A stretch of DNA of 64,000 nt from Bacteroides fragilis (GTDB taxonomy: Bacteria > Bacillota > Clostridia > Lachnospirales > Lachnospiraceae), in the NCBI GenBank assembly GCA_023664485.1, contig JAMPFK010000006.1:1-64000 (forward strand). Direction: 5' to 3'. Under the pieces are notes generated by a model that was not told the origin of the DNA, did no database searches, and saw only the letters and a list, made by a program, of their open reading frames with translations. Below, in pieces: positions 45,047-54,553 of this stretch (its first letter is position 1; every line of letters starts with the position of its first letter). Position numbers and translations under genes: made by a program.

Positions 45047-45892
45047 TTAAATCCCCTCAATCTCTTCCAATTCCAGATCCGGCAGAGAATCCACCTGCAC
45101 ATCATAATCTTCAAAGTTCCTGGGATCATCTGACTTTGCTTCAATTTTGACCAATCTGTGAACTTTGGCAGAAGAATACTGCCCCATAGGACAATTATGT
45201 TTCCACCAATATACCTTGCATACCTCCATGCTGCCATCAGGCCGGGCAGAAGATGCATCGTTGACAAACAGCGTTCGCAATGCCTCTTTAATCTTCTCCG
45301 CGTCTTCTTCCTCAAATCCCGTCTTTTCAGCAAGCTGGTGATTGATACTGCCCTTAATGACATACAGAGCTGAATATATTTTGTGTTTCATTCCCATGGT
45401 ATCGGAAGATTTTTTGTCCTTTGTCTCACTGTTGACGCTCTTTGTAATCTGCATACTGTCAATAGAGACTGGCAGTACACTGAATGCAGAATGTATGGAA
45501 ACCGGACCTCTCACCCCCACAGATACACTGTCATCCTTGAACGCAAACACCTGCCCAAAGCTTCGGACATCAATCCATGTCTCACACGCCGCTTTTGCAT
45601 AAGCTTCCTTATCTTTATCTTTCTGCGCTTTCTGCACGGCTTCATTGGCTTTTGCCCTGTCCGCCAGACTCCTGTATCCATCATCAGATCGTTCGTCACT
45701 CTGTACAAAAATCTTTTCTCCCATATCCTGCAGCCTGTTTCTTATTTTCCGCTTGATGCACACATCCGATATTTCACCATAACCGTCATAGGTCTCACGA
45801 GGCCTGTTACCATTTAACGGGTCCCCGTTAGGATTTGCATTTTTCACCATCACCAGAACTTTAAAATCAATTTTGTTCATAAATCTGCTCAT
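45047..45892 (-). CDS. cas7: Cascade backbone protein Cas7c (Csd2)
   Basis: A 281-residue subunit that coats the crRNA spacer. FKVLVMVKNANPNGDPLNGNRPR is the classic Csd2/Cas7 start, and RSFGQVFAF and RGPVSIH follow. The ATG at 45890-45892 (8-9 nt after AGGAG) overlaps the cas8c end; an ATG 12 nt later is possible. Confidence 0.96.
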   Translation of the reverse strand: MSRFMNKIDFKVLVMVKNANPNGDPLNGNRPRETYDGYGEISDVCIKRKIRNRLQDMGEKIFVQSDERSDDGYRSLADRAKANEAVQKAQKDKDKEAYAKAACETWIDVRSFGQVFAFKDDSVSVGVRGPVSIHSAFSVLPVSIDSMQITKSVNSETKDKKSSDTMGMKHKIYSALYVIKGSINHQLAEKTGFEEEDAEKIKEALRTLFVNDASSARPDGSMEVCKVYWWKHNCPMGQYSSAKVHRLVKIEAKSDDPRNFEDYDVQVDSLPDLELEEIEGI

Positions 45893-46298
45893 CAGACACT
45901 TCTCCTTTGTTATTTTTTTTCTGTAATTCATTTTTCATCTTTTCCATCTGCTGATAATAACCGGGCAGGTACAATTCCGACAGGGCTGAATTACTATATC
46001 CGTCTTGAGAAAAATGCATCATAATCTCCCCTGTCCATTCCTCAAATTTCATCCGTTCAAAATCACTAAGCTTTTTTTCATAGGCCACCAGATTCTGTTT
46101 GATCGTTGCTGCTGTTCCGGCAGGCCGTCTGCAGTATGCATTCCAATACCGTTTAGCGTTCGTAGTCCGTCGCTCTTTTACTTTGCCGTTTTCATCACGC
46201 TCGAACATCGCCCGCTGCTCCATATAATCAAATACTGCCAACAGCCTGCCAAATAAAATATTGGGATCGTTACAGTTCTTCTCCAGAAAATCCTCCAT
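45867..46298 (-). CDS. cas11c: Cas11c small subunit, translated from inside cas8c
   Basis: An in-frame ATG at 46296-46298 (MEDFLEKNCNDPNILFGRLL) has a near-perfect AAGGAGG site 8 nt upstream (46307-46312 and flanks). Translation would give 143 residues identical to the Cas8c C-terminus, mainly helical. Independent translation of the small subunit from cas8 is known for type I-C, I-B and I-D systems. It would line the target-strand groove of Cascade. Confidence 0.72.
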   Translation of the reverse strand: MEDFLEKNCNDPNILFGRLLAVFDYMEQRAMFERDENGKVKERRTTNAKRYWNAYCRRPAGTAATIKQNLVAYEKKLSDFERMKFEEWTGEIMMHFSQDGYSNSALSELYLPGYYQQMEKMKNELQKKNNKGEVSDEQIYEQN

Positions 46299-47837
46299 GG
46301 TCATTTCCTCCTTCTCATATTTGTATCGTAACATCGCACAGACAACGCACAACACATCATTATACCAAATGAAATCGCTCATAGTCTGCGGCATAGACGC
46401 CCTCCTCACTGCTGCCCTGATAATGTCTTCCGGGATCCGGATTCCTTTCCGTGTTATGCAGGGAAGCAGCCTCTTCACAGTATTTCTGATCAACTTACCG
46501 TCCCTGTCGTCCGCCTCCAGCCATTCCGACCTCTGTATCCCGAATGCTGCCAGGGCTATCTCCCTGGGGGACGGCGATGACTCGCAAGTGATTCTTCTTT
46601 TGCCTTCTTCCTTACCTATTATCTTTATGCTTCGACGCCAGCTACAGTGCTGCTGCCAGCTTCTGATCGCATCTATATACTGCCTGCCTCCCATCTCATC
46701 ATAATACACCACTGAAAGCCGCCCGGTAGTCGCCGCATCCAGAGCGATCACAGCCACTTTATCATCCGCCTTGATCTTTTCAGCATATCCGTTAAATGCT
46801 CTGTTAAACTTATCGGCAAAATACTTTCCTGTATCGTGTTTCTCCTCCGCAAAATCCTCATATTCGTCAATGTTATAAAAATCCAATTCCCTGTCACCTA
46901 TGCTAAGACAGGCGTTGACCGAATCCTGCATCACATCATACAACTCCTGCTGCCTGTTTACCATCCAGCAGACCATGGCCGATCCGTCCCTGGTATAACC
47001 CTGCTTCTGAATCAGCCATCGCAGAGCGTTATGCGCTTTTTGAGAGGTATCATAACCAACAGAAACTGCCTCGTCCTTCGAGGTAAACCTTCCTCGATAG
47101 GTAAACCCTGATTCATCATTTCCGGAAATTAGCTTTGCCTTGTCGCCGCTATTGCGTATTTTGGACGGATGCTTGTCGGAACATGCCTGTACTCTCCCTG
47201 AAGCATAGCATAACCTTTCTTCACCTGTCTTTTTCCGATAAAACGCTCTATATTTTTTATATAGTTCCTGATTTTTCCATACCTGCGGCGTCCCAAAACT
47301 TTCATTGACAGTAAACCTTACGTTTGCTCCGGTCTGCCCCAGCCCCTGCAGCTTAACCTTATCCGTGAGTCTGTCATTCTCGTCCAGTTCCAGAACCTTA
47401 TTCTCCACCAGATCCTGTATCAGCGTCTCCCTTTCCAGATATTTATAAATTGCCCGTACCATCGGATGTGTTTCATCTGATTGCGCCCATTCGCACAATT
47501 GCTTCATATAAGCCCTGAAATAATCCTCCTTGCCCTCACCTGTATACCGGGAATAATCTCCCGCTATGTAGCAGAGTTTATCGCATAGTGGATGCGGTGC
47601 GATACCGCTGCTTCTCGCCGCCGAATCCTCCGTGACCGGGATGATGGTTACTACATCTTCCCCCTTGTCAAGCTTCCTTGCATTCTGAAAATTACCTTCC
47701 GCATCGATAGTCACCTCAATCTGCGCATTAAATGTGGAGTGAGAAATTGGCAGCAGCACCGCCTGATCATTTTTTTTCTCTCCGGCCAACCCAGAATAGA
47801 CGTCATAAGTCTCAGCTAAAGTCTTTAGCCATGCCAA
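45867..47837 (-). CDS. cas8c: Cascade large subunit Cas8c (Csd1)
   Basis: A 656-residue type I-C large subunit, responsible for PAM recognition. The N-terminus (AWLKTLAETYDVYSGLAG), HPLCDKLCYIAGDYS and ALRWLIQKQGYTRDGSAMVCW are Csd1-like. The likely start is a TTG (47835-47837) 6 nt after GGAGGTG; it overlaps the end of cas5. The 3' quarter also encodes Cas11c from an internal start. Confidence 0.93.
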   Translation of the reverse strand: MAWLKTLAETYDVYSGLAGEKKNDQAVLLPISHSTFNAQIEVTIDAEGNFQNARKLDKGEDVVTIIPVTEDSAARSSGIAPHPLCDKLCYIAGDYSRYTGEGKEDYFRAYMKQLCEWAQSDETHPMVRAIYKYLERETLIQDLVENKVLELDENDRLTDKVKLQGLGQTGANVRFTVNESFGTPQVWKNQELYKKYRAFYRKKTGEERLCYASGRVQACSDKHPSKIRNSGDKAKLISGNDESGFTYRGRFTSKDEAVSVGYDTSQKAHNALRWLIQKQGYTRDGSAMVCWMVNRQQELYDVMQDSVNACLSIGDRELDFYNIDEYEDFAEEKHDTGKYFADKFNRAFNGYAEKIKADDKVAVIALDAATTGRLSVVYYDEMGGRQYIDAIRSWQQHCSWRRSIKIIGKEEGKRRITCESSPSPREIALAAFGIQRSEWLEADDRDGKLIRNTVKRLLPCITRKGIRIPEDIIRAAVRRASMPQTMSDFIWYNDVLCVVCAMLRYKYEKEEMTMEDFLEKNCNDPNILFGRLLAVFDYMEQRAMFERDENGKVKERRTTNAKRYWNAYCRRPAGTAATIKQNLVAYEKKLSDFERMKFEEWTGEIMMHFSQDGYSNSALSELYLPGYYQQMEKMKNELQKKNNKGEVSDEQIYEQN

Positions 47838-48564
47838 ATGCTTCACCTCCCTCAAATTCTTTCAAACCATTGAAATCCCTTCCAAAGAAAAACTCCTTCT
47901 GTTTTGCGTCACGCAGCACTTGTCTGATCTGACATTGTTCAGGATGCGGAAAATGGATAATACCTTTCTTCATCTGTACATTCCAGAGGCGCACGGTCAT
48001 TTTGCCTTTTTCCTCCTGCCTGACCGCCTCATCAGGATAAGTGATCCCATGCACCATAATTCCAAAGGATAATGACTTTATATCCTGATAGGCGCTTTCC
48101 CCATCTTCAAAAGCACAGGGTTCCACATATCCCTGGCATTCCCGCGTTCCAAGGAAAATGTCCCTTCTCCCGCCTCTCTCAACCATTCTCCTGGCAATAT
48201 CATAATGCTTGTTTTCGTTTCTGTCTCCTGCCAGATCTTCCCTGTTTTCATTCCATTCAAAATGCGCCCTCACCCGATATTCCACATTGCTCAGATAAGT
48301 ATAGTAGGCCAGATCATTCTTCGCCTCGTTGTACTTAACAGGCCTGATACCTTTTGATTCCATCTGTATCAGATTCATAATACGGCACTCGTCGATCACC
48401 CATGTAATCGTTGGTTTCCAGTAAATAGATTCTGTTATCCCTTTTAACGCCTGATAAGTCGGAATCTGATAGCTGCATTTCTCACCGCCTGTCTTAGACA
48501 ACGGATCTGTAAACAATGCATATCTCCCAAAAACACGGTATTCAATTTTGTTTGGCTTGTCCAT
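47812..48564 (-). CDS. cas5: Cas5c (Cas5d), pre-crRNA-processing Cascade subunit
   Basis: A 250-residue protein. In type I-C, which has no Cas6, Cas5 cuts the repeat and stays on the crRNA 5' handle. IEYRVFGRYALFTDPLSKTGGEKCSYQIPTY is the conserved start, and the RREC/GCQGYVEP region (here TRECQGYVEPCAF) is also present. The ATG at 48562-48564 has GGAAGGGTG upstream. Confidence 0.95.
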   Translation of the reverse strand: MDKPNKIEYRVFGRYALFTDPLSKTGGEKCSYQIPTYQALKGITESIYWKPTITWVIDECRIMNLIQMESKGIRPVKYNEAKNDLAYYTYLSNVEYRVRAHFEWNENREDLAGDRNENKHYDIARRMVERGGRRDIFLGTRECQGYVEPCAFEDGESAYQDIKSLSFGIMVHGITYPDEAVRQEEKGKMTVRLWNVQMKKGIIHFPHPEQCQIRQVLRDAKQKEFFFGRDFNGLKEFEGGEAFGMAKDFS

Positions 48565-48583
48565 TTTCACCCTTCCTCTACTG

Positions 48584-51010
48584 TTAAAATATGAGCGTTT
48601 CCCACTCCGGCGCGATACCATATTCATCGCTGTAAATCCCGGAAACCGCCATATAAAGTCCGGAAATGCTGTCGCATATCGGCTGTATCAGGCCATCATA
48701 CTGTCTCAACAGACTTGATCGGACATTTACTGTATATCGCTGCGCCTGTTTTATAAGATTCCTTATTTCCGCTCCACCCGCCGCCTTCTGAATCGCCTCG
48801 ATCAACGCTGCGCCCTTCCCATATGGAACGATCACACCGAAGGAACTGTCGTCTATGACCTTATATGCCTGTCCCGCTGTTTTATAGGCCTGATTCATGG
48901 CGTTTTTCTTCTCTCGAGAGCCAAATCCCCGGGACAACAGTTCCATCACGTTTGTATCCAGATTTTTGATTGGGAAATTCATCTTGTCTGCCATCATGGA
49001 ATAAATACTCTCATAATAGCGATCCATCCATATGGGGGCTAAAAGACTGTCTTTCTTTTTTTCTTTTTCATATTGATAGAGTACTTCTTCCGCAGCCCTT
49101 ATGCCGTTCTGTAACTCCTCCATATTGCCGCTGTTTTCACCATCCAGCCAAATCAATCGTACTATTCCATAATCCGCCTCACCATCTCTGTTGCAACGCC
49201 CTGCTGTCTGTGCCAGACTGTCCAATCCCGCCATAGAACGATACACACATTCAAATGATATATCTACACCGGCCTCGATCAGGTTTGTACTGATAACAAC
49301 AAGCGGTTCGCTCTTTTCTACCAGTGCCGCCTTAATGGTTTTGATTCGCTCACTCCTATGCTCCGCGCACAAATTTGTGGTAAGGTATTCTGCACAGATG
49401 CCTCTTTGCATCAACAGATCATACAGATTCCTGACCGCTGATTTTGTGTTCAGCACTACAAGAATTGATCTGTATTCTGTTATTTGTTGAACTATTTCGT
49501 TTCCAAGACTCTCAAAGGTGTATTTCGTATTGGCTTCCGGAACCGAGATTTGAACTCTTTCAAAGACACGAAACCATTCAGCCGCATTTCTTATCATATA
49601 CTTCGGTTCACTATAACAGATGGGACACTGCGTTTCACCCAGAATCGGCTGCGTTGCAGTACATAAGACAATATTGGTATTACAGACCGCATTGAGAAAA
49701 TTCATCATATAATTAAACGTATTGATGCAGCGAAACGGCATAGACTGTATTTCATCAATGATCACTACCGCATTAACCAGACGATGCATCCTGCGTATAG
49801 ACTCGCTTCTGTCAGAAAACAGGGTATTCATAAACTGCACAAAAGTGGTGCAGATAAAGGGTTCTTCCCAATTAATATCAAATCTCGACAAGCGGTTCTT
49901 ATGGTAATCCTCTGTTCCTGCATCCTCATGGCAAAGCACTGATGAATGATGTTCCAGTATCCATCGGTCATTGCCCAGGGCCTCCCGGAACACCTGGGCA
50001 TTTTGTTCTGTTATACTAATATATGGAGATACATAAATAACCCTTTCCGTTTCCGGATGGGAATTGCAATATTCCAATGCATAAGCCAATGATGTCAATG
50101 TCTTTCCGCCGCCGGTTGGAATCGGAAGACAATAGATTCCTGACCGTCTTCCGGCAAATTGCCGACACTCTTCCTGCAACGCATTTCTGGCATTAAAAAT
50201 TACCTTTTCCTTCCCTGTCATCCTGGCTGCAGCCACAGACTTTCTCTTCGTCTCCATATATGTCTCAAAATTTATCTTTGCATTTGTAAAAATAAATTTT
50301 GTGTCAAATCCCGGCTGCTTTGACAACGTGTCCACATTGTCCATAAAATCCGAAGTTGCTTCCCAATCTGAATCGATCAGTATGGACAACAGCAGCCGCT
50401 GCAAACATGCCTGCAGAAAATATTTGCAGGTGAACAGCATCCCTCTTACTTTTTCACCATGCTTCGCCAAAAGCAGCGGCTTTAACTTTCCATATAAATT
50501 CTGTATTTTTTCCATTTGCCGGTCAAATTCCTTAGATGCCTCGAAAAAAATTTCATCGGGTTTATAGTTGTCCAGATAACTGCGGCTCGCATTTCTGCAA
50601 GCCTCATCATAATCTTCAACCTCGCCCAATTTTCTGGAAAACACATCTTCATGTTCTGCATTTACACAATCAAACAAGCCGTGATGCGCCGCCACCGTAT
50701 AAGATATCAGTTCTGTCATCAGCCTCTCATTGCCTGGGCCTTCATGATATCTGTCATAAAAATTTTTCGCCCCAGTGGATGCATGTGCAACGCTCCCTCT
50801 TTGCTTTTGTCTGGTTTTTTCATCTGAACGGATATATTCATCGAACTTGCGTTTATTTTTTCCCATATCATGGAAAATGGCGCACAACGACATAATGCGG
50901 GAAATCCCACATCGTTTCCCCTTATTTCCGCACAAAAAAACCGTCTTTTCAGTATGCTCTGCCACCGTTTCTTCCCTGCTCAGACCATCTTCCGAAATAT
51001 GCGCAATCAT
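48584..51010 (-). CDS. cas3: Cas3 helicase-nuclease, type I-C
   Basis: An 808-residue effector with N-terminal HD nuclease (HTEKT, FHDMGKNKRKF, VAHASTGAKNFYD, AAHHGLFDC) and a superfamily 2 helicase: Walker A PTGGGKTLTSLAYAL, DEIQSMP box, and NLIEAGVDISFECVYR with QTAGRCNRDGE. All motifs appear intact. It is the first gene of the cas operon; GGAGAAGG precedes the ATG. Confidence 0.97.
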   Translation of the reverse strand: MIAHISEDGLSREETVAEHTEKTVFLCGNKGKRCGISRIMSLCAIFHDMGKNKRKFDEYIRSDEKTRQKQRGSVAHASTGAKNFYDRYHEGPGNERLMTELISYTVAAHHGLFDCVNAEHEDVFSRKLGEVEDYDEACRNASRSYLDNYKPDEIFFEASKEFDRQMEKIQNLYGKLKPLLLAKHGEKVRGMLFTCKYFLQACLQRLLLSILIDSDWEATSDFMDNVDTLSKQPGFDTKFIFTNAKINFETYMETKRKSVAAARMTGKEKVIFNARNALQEECRQFAGRRSGIYCLPIPTGGGKTLTSLAYALEYCNSHPETERVIYVSPYISITEQNAQVFREALGNDRWILEHHSSVLCHEDAGTEDYHKNRLSRFDINWEEPFICTTFVQFMNTLFSDRSESIRRMHRLVNAVVIIDEIQSMPFRCINTFNYMMNFLNAVCNTNIVLCTATQPILGETQCPICYSEPKYMIRNAAEWFRVFERVQISVPEANTKYTFESLGNEIVQQITEYRSILVVLNTKSAVRNLYDLLMQRGICAEYLTTNLCAEHRSERIKTIKAALVEKSEPLVVISTNLIEAGVDISFECVYRSMAGLDSLAQTAGRCNRDGEADYGIVRLIWLDGENSGNMEELQNGIRAAEEVLYQYEKEKKKDSLLAPIWMDRYYESIYSMMADKMNFPIKNLDTNVMELLSRGFGSREKKNAMNQAYKTAGQAYKVIDDSSFGVIVPYGKGAALIEAIQKAAGGAEIRNLIKQAQRYTVNVRSSLLRQYDGLIQPICDSISGLYMAVSGIYSDEYGIAPEWETLIF

Positions 51011-51061
51011 ATTATCGCCTTCTCCACATGTTTTACATTCGCTAATAACATATTATATCAT

Positions 51062-51187
51062 CTAAACTCGCAAGCTCGCGCTTTCAGCGCTCTATGTCCG
51101 ATTTCATCGGACGCTTGCTCGTTAATAACCGCTTGAAAATCAAATACCGCTCTGCGGCGCTTGATTTTCCTCTGCGGTTATTATATC
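51062..51187. repeat. Nested hairpins upstream of cas3
   Basis: Several palindromes in a row: GCGC-TTTCA-GCGC (51078-51090), GTCCGAT-TTC-ATCGGAC (51096-51112), and a long one at 51124-51182 with arms AATAACCGC/GCGGTTATT, inner arms GAAAATCAA/TTGATTTTC and core CCGC-TCT-GCGG. They fill the 245-bp gap between spmB and cas3, together with TATAAT-like -10 boxes near 51050 and 51180. They would be in the 5' UTR of the cas mRNA. Confidence 0.6.
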
Positions 51188-51255
51188 ATGGCCAATGCGG
51201 CAAAACAATCTATTGCCATAGATAAAGACAGACCATTTATTATTCAGCGCTTTCC

Positions 51256-51786
51256 TTACCCCATCATCCCCGCCAGCACGATACTCGCTATAACGCCCGT
51301 TATTGTTGCGGTGAGCGCGCCCGCCAGCGTATACCGCGTTTTCGTTACCTTCGCCGCCATATAATAGACGGACATCGTATAAAAGACCGTCTCCGTACAG
51401 CTCATCAAAATAGAAGTCGTCATGCCAGGCAGGGAATCGGGGCCGTGATTTTTGAAAATATCCAATACCAGTCCCGTCGCGGCGGAAGAAGAGAACATTT
51501 TAATCAGAATCAGTGGAATCAATTCGGAAGAAAAGCCGAACCGCTGCGTGACGCCGGCGAACAGGCTTCCGATAAAGTCCAGAAAACCGGAGGCGCGCAG
51601 CACGCCTACCGCCACCATCAGCCCGATCAGGGTCGGCATGATCTGGATGACCGTGTGAAAACCGTCCTTCGCCCCTTTGATAAATTCCTCGTATACGTTC
51701 GTCTTAACCGAAATGCCGTAAGCCACGATATAGAATATAATAACAGGTATTATTATATTGGAAAAATGCGCAAAAACCTGTGTCAT
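51256..51786 (-). CDS. spmB: Spore maturation protein B
   Basis: A 176-residue membrane protein with a gate-type nucleoside-transporter-like fold (ELIPLILIKMFSSSAATGLV, GMTTSILMSCTETVFYTMSVYY). In Bacillus SpmA and SpmB act together in spore core dehydration. No spmA lies beside it; the upstream neighbour is ackA. Confidence 0.9.
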   Translation of the reverse strand: MTQVFAHFSNIIIPVIIFYIVAYGISVKTNVYEEFIKGAKDGFHTVIQIMPTLIGLMVAVGVLRASGFLDFIGSLFAGVTQRFGFSSELIPLILIKMFSSSAATGLVLDIFKNHGPDSLPGMTTSILMSCTETVFYTMSVYYMAAKVTKTRYTLAGALTATITGVIASIVLAGMMG

Positions 51787-51791
51787 AGAAA

Positions 51792-51829
51792 TGCCTGCAT
51801 AAATCTTATTTTTAAAATTTATGCAGGCA
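51792..51829 (-). terminator. Terminator after ackA
   Basis: TGCCTGCATAAAT and its exact complement around an AT-rich loop, followed on the minus strand by TTTCTATG. It separates pta-ackA from spmB, whose start codon is just beyond. Confidence 0.6.
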
Positions 51830-51922
51830 GTCTTCTTTTTATGTGTTCCTTCCAGGCTCCGTCATGCCGGGCTTCAGCGCTCCTGATTTCATGCTTCCTC
51901 CCTGCCGGCCTGTCTGCGGAGC

Positions 51923-53122
51923 TTATTTCTTAACGATTTCGTAGGTCTCGCGTGCGATAGCGAGTTCCTCGTTCGTCGGGATGACCAATACTTTCGTTGT
52001 GGAATCCGGCGTCGTGATCACCAGATCCTCGCCGCGTTTCGCATTCTGCTCTTCATCTAACGTAATGCCGAGATAGCCGAGCCTGCTGCAGATCATATCC
52101 CTCATAAAGGAGCTGTTCTCGCCGAGCCCCGCGGTGAAGCAGACCGCGTCCACGCCGTTCATTGCCGCCGCATAAGCGCCGATATACTTGGTCACGCGGT
52201 AAGCGAAAGTCTCTAGCGTACGGATACCCGCATCCTCGCCTTTCTCATAGGATGCCTGTAAATCCCGGAAATCGGAAGAAAGGCTGCCGGACAATCCGAG
52301 CACGCCGGATTTTTTATTCAGAACGGCCATGATCTCGTCGATAGATTTTCCTTCTTTATGAGCTATGAACTCGATGATCGCCGGGTCGATATCGCCGGAA
52401 CGGGTTCCCATGATCAGACCTTCCAGGGGTGTCAGGCCCATGGACGTATCGATACATTTTCCGTTCTTTACCGCCGATACGCTGGCGCCGTTTCCAAGAT
52501 GACATACGATCAGTTTCAGATCTTCATATTTCCGGCCCAGCACTTCCGCCGCCCGTTTGGACACATAGGAGTGGCTTGTTCCGTGGAAACCGTATCTTCT
52601 CACTTTATATTTCTCATAATACTCATAGGGCAGGCCGTATAAATAAGCCTCCTGCGGCATCGTCTGATGGAACGCCGTATCGAATACGCCTACCATCGGC
52701 GTCTCCGGCATCAGCTCCTTGCAGGCCGCGATACCGATCAGATTCGCCGGATTATGTAACGGCGCCAGCTCATTGCAGTCGGTAATGGCCTGTACCACTT
52801 CATCCGTAATCAGGATAGAAGATGCGAATTTCTCGCCGCCATGCACGATACGATGGCCGACTGCGCCGATTTCAGACAGATCCTTTACGACGCCTGTGGT
52901 TTCATCCGTTAAAGATTTCAGCACAAGCCGGATTGCCTGCGTGTGGTCCTCCATTAACGTTACAGTTGTTATTTTATCTTTTCCTGTAGGCTGGTATACG
53001 AGCTGGCTTCCCTCGATGCCGATACGCTCGCACAGACCCTTTGCAATCAATTCTTCCGTTACTGCGTCGATCAGCTGGAATTTCAAAGAAGAGCTGCCGC
53101 AGTTAATGACTAATATATTCAT
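51923..53122 (-). CDS. ackA: Acetate kinase
   Basis: A 399-residue kinase making ATP and acetate from acetyl phosphate. NILVINCGSSSLKFQL, VGHRIVHGGEKF, FDTAFHQTMP, RRYGFHGTSH and LGNGAS are all intact. It follows pta as the second half of the fermentative acetate pathway. Confidence 0.98.
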   Translation of the reverse strand: MNILVINCGSSSLKFQLIDAVTEELIAKGLCERIGIEGSQLVYQPTGKDKITTVTLMEDHTQAIRLVLKSLTDETTGVVKDLSEIGAVGHRIVHGGEKFASSILITDEVVQAITDCNELAPLHNPANLIGIAACKELMPETPMVGVFDTAFHQTMPQEAYLYGLPYEYYEKYKVRRYGFHGTSHSYVSKRAAEVLGRKYEDLKLIVCHLGNGASVSAVKNGKCIDTSMGLTPLEGLIMGTRSGDIDPAIIEFIAHKEGKSIDEIMAVLNKKSGVLGLSGSLSSDFRDLQASYEKGEDAGIRTLETFAYRVTKYIGAYAAAMNGVDAVCFTAGLGENSSFMRDMICSRLGYLGITLDEEQNAKRGEDLVITTPDSTTKVLVIPTNEELAIARETYEIVKK

Positions 53123-53179
53123 GTTGAACACCTTTCCTTTCTCTCCGCCTGCAAACGCCGGCCGCAGGCGTCATCTTTT

Positions 53180-54181
53180 CTAGCCAAGCTGTGCCTGTAC
53201 CGCCGTAATCGCCACAACGCCGACGATATCTTCCCAGGAACAGCCGCGGGACAAGTCGTTTACCGGTTTCGCGATACCCTGAAGCATCGGTCCGTACGCT
53301 TCCGCTTTCGCGAGACGCTGTACCAGCTTATAACCGATGTTGCCGCAGTCCAGATTCGGGAAAATCAGAACGTTCGCTTTTCCTGCAACTTCGCTGCCCG
53401 GCGCTTTGGATTTCGCAATATGCGGAACCAGAGCGGCATCTGCCTGTAATTCGCCGTCGATGCACAGATGCGGATACATCTCGTGAGCAAGTCTGGTCGC
53501 CTCTACCATCTTGTCAACTAACGGATGTTTCGCGCTTCCCTTCGTGGAATGGGATAACATCGCGATGATCGGTTTCGCACCGACAAGACTCTTGAAGCTC
53601 TTCGCGGAAGACTCCGCGATCGAAGCCAGCTCCTCCGCCGTCGGATCCTGATTCAGGCCGCAGTCCGCGAAGAGGAAAGTTCCGCCTTCTCCGAACTCAC
53701 AGTCCGGCACGTCCATGATAAAGAAACCGGATACCAGCTTTACGCCGGGCGCTGTTTTCAGAATCTGCAGAGCCGGTCTTAACGTATCCGCCGTCGCATG
53801 GTTCGCTCCGGCTACCATGCCGTCCGCATCGTTTGCCTTTACCATCATAACGCCGAAAGTCAGATAGTCCTTTAAAAGTATCTCTCTCGCTTTCTCCGGG
53901 GTCATGCCTTTATTTTTTCTTGTCTCATAAAGCAGTTCCACATAGCCGTCCAGTTTGTCCGTTTTTTCAGGATCTACGATCGTAACGCCGTCCAGCTCTA
54001 CTTCCAGCCAGCTCGCGCCGTCCAGGATCTTCTCTTCGTTTCCGATCATGATAAGATCGGCAATGCCTTCTTTGATAATATGAGCCGCCGCGATCAGGGT
54101 CCTTTTATCCGTTGTCTCCGGCAGTACGATCGTCTTTTTGTCGCTTCTTGCTTTTTCTTTCATCAAATCAATATATGCCAT
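53180..54181 (-). CDS. pta: Phosphate acetyltransferase
   Basis: A 333-residue short-form enzyme converting acetyl-CoA and phosphate to acetyl phosphate. KTIVLPETTDKRTL, GMVAGANHATADTLRPALQI, SGFFIMDVP and AMLSHSTKGSA are diagnostic. Cotranscribed with ackA (gap under 60 nt). Confidence 0.97.
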   Translation of the reverse strand: MAYIDLMKEKARSDKKTIVLPETTDKRTLIAAAHIIKEGIADLIMIGNEEKILDGASWLEVELDGVTIVDPEKTDKLDGYVELLYETRKNKGMTPEKAREILLKDYLTFGVMMVKANDADGMVAGANHATADTLRPALQILKTAPGVKLVSGFFIMDVPDCEFGEGGTFLFADCGLNQDPTAEELASIAESSAKSFKSLVGAKPIIAMLSHSTKGSAKHPLVDKMVEATRLAHEMYPHLCIDGELQADAALVPHIAKSKAPGSEVAGKANVLIFPNLDCGNIGYKLVQRLAKAEAYGPMLQGIAKPVNDLSRGCSWEDIVGVVAITAVQAQLG

Positions 54182-54201
54182 AACAGTCGTTCTCCTTTTC
54201 T

Positions 54202-54534
54202 TTATTTCGGTCTTACCGTAAGATTTTTGATCAGCCCGTTCTCGTCCACCTCGCGTACGGTAGCGATTGCCATAACGTTATAGCCGCCGAAATTCGCGAT
54301 AAATTCCGCCTGCGTATCGTTCACGACCTCCGCTTCGGCTATCGAATACTGGCGAAAACCGAATTTATTCCGGAAGAACATATTGATCGCTTCCTGTCCG
54401 TAAATATGATATTCCTTCTGGGAGGAACTGTTAGTACAGTAATCGCAGATCCTTCCCTCTTTTGTAAAGAGCCCCGCAAGCCCTGCGAAATCTTTATTTT
54501 CCATAGCCTGAACATATTTCTCAATAGGTTTCAT
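54202..54534 (-). CDS. NTF2/SnoaL-like domain protein
   Basis: A 110-residue cone-shaped-fold protein (YVQAMENKDFAGLAGLFTKEGRICDY, INMFFRNKFGF). The fold serves as an enzyme or ligand-binding scaffold. It lies 20 nt downstream of the SDR gene and so may act with it. No catalytic residues can be named. Confidence 0.65.
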   Translation of the reverse strand: MKPIEKYVQAMENKDFAGLAGLFTKEGRICDYCTNSSSQKEYHIYGQEAINMFFRNKFGFRQYSIAEAEVVNDTQAEFIANFGGYNVMAIATVREVDENGLIKNLTVRPK

Positions 54535-54553
54535 TATAATCCTCCGTTTCTAA

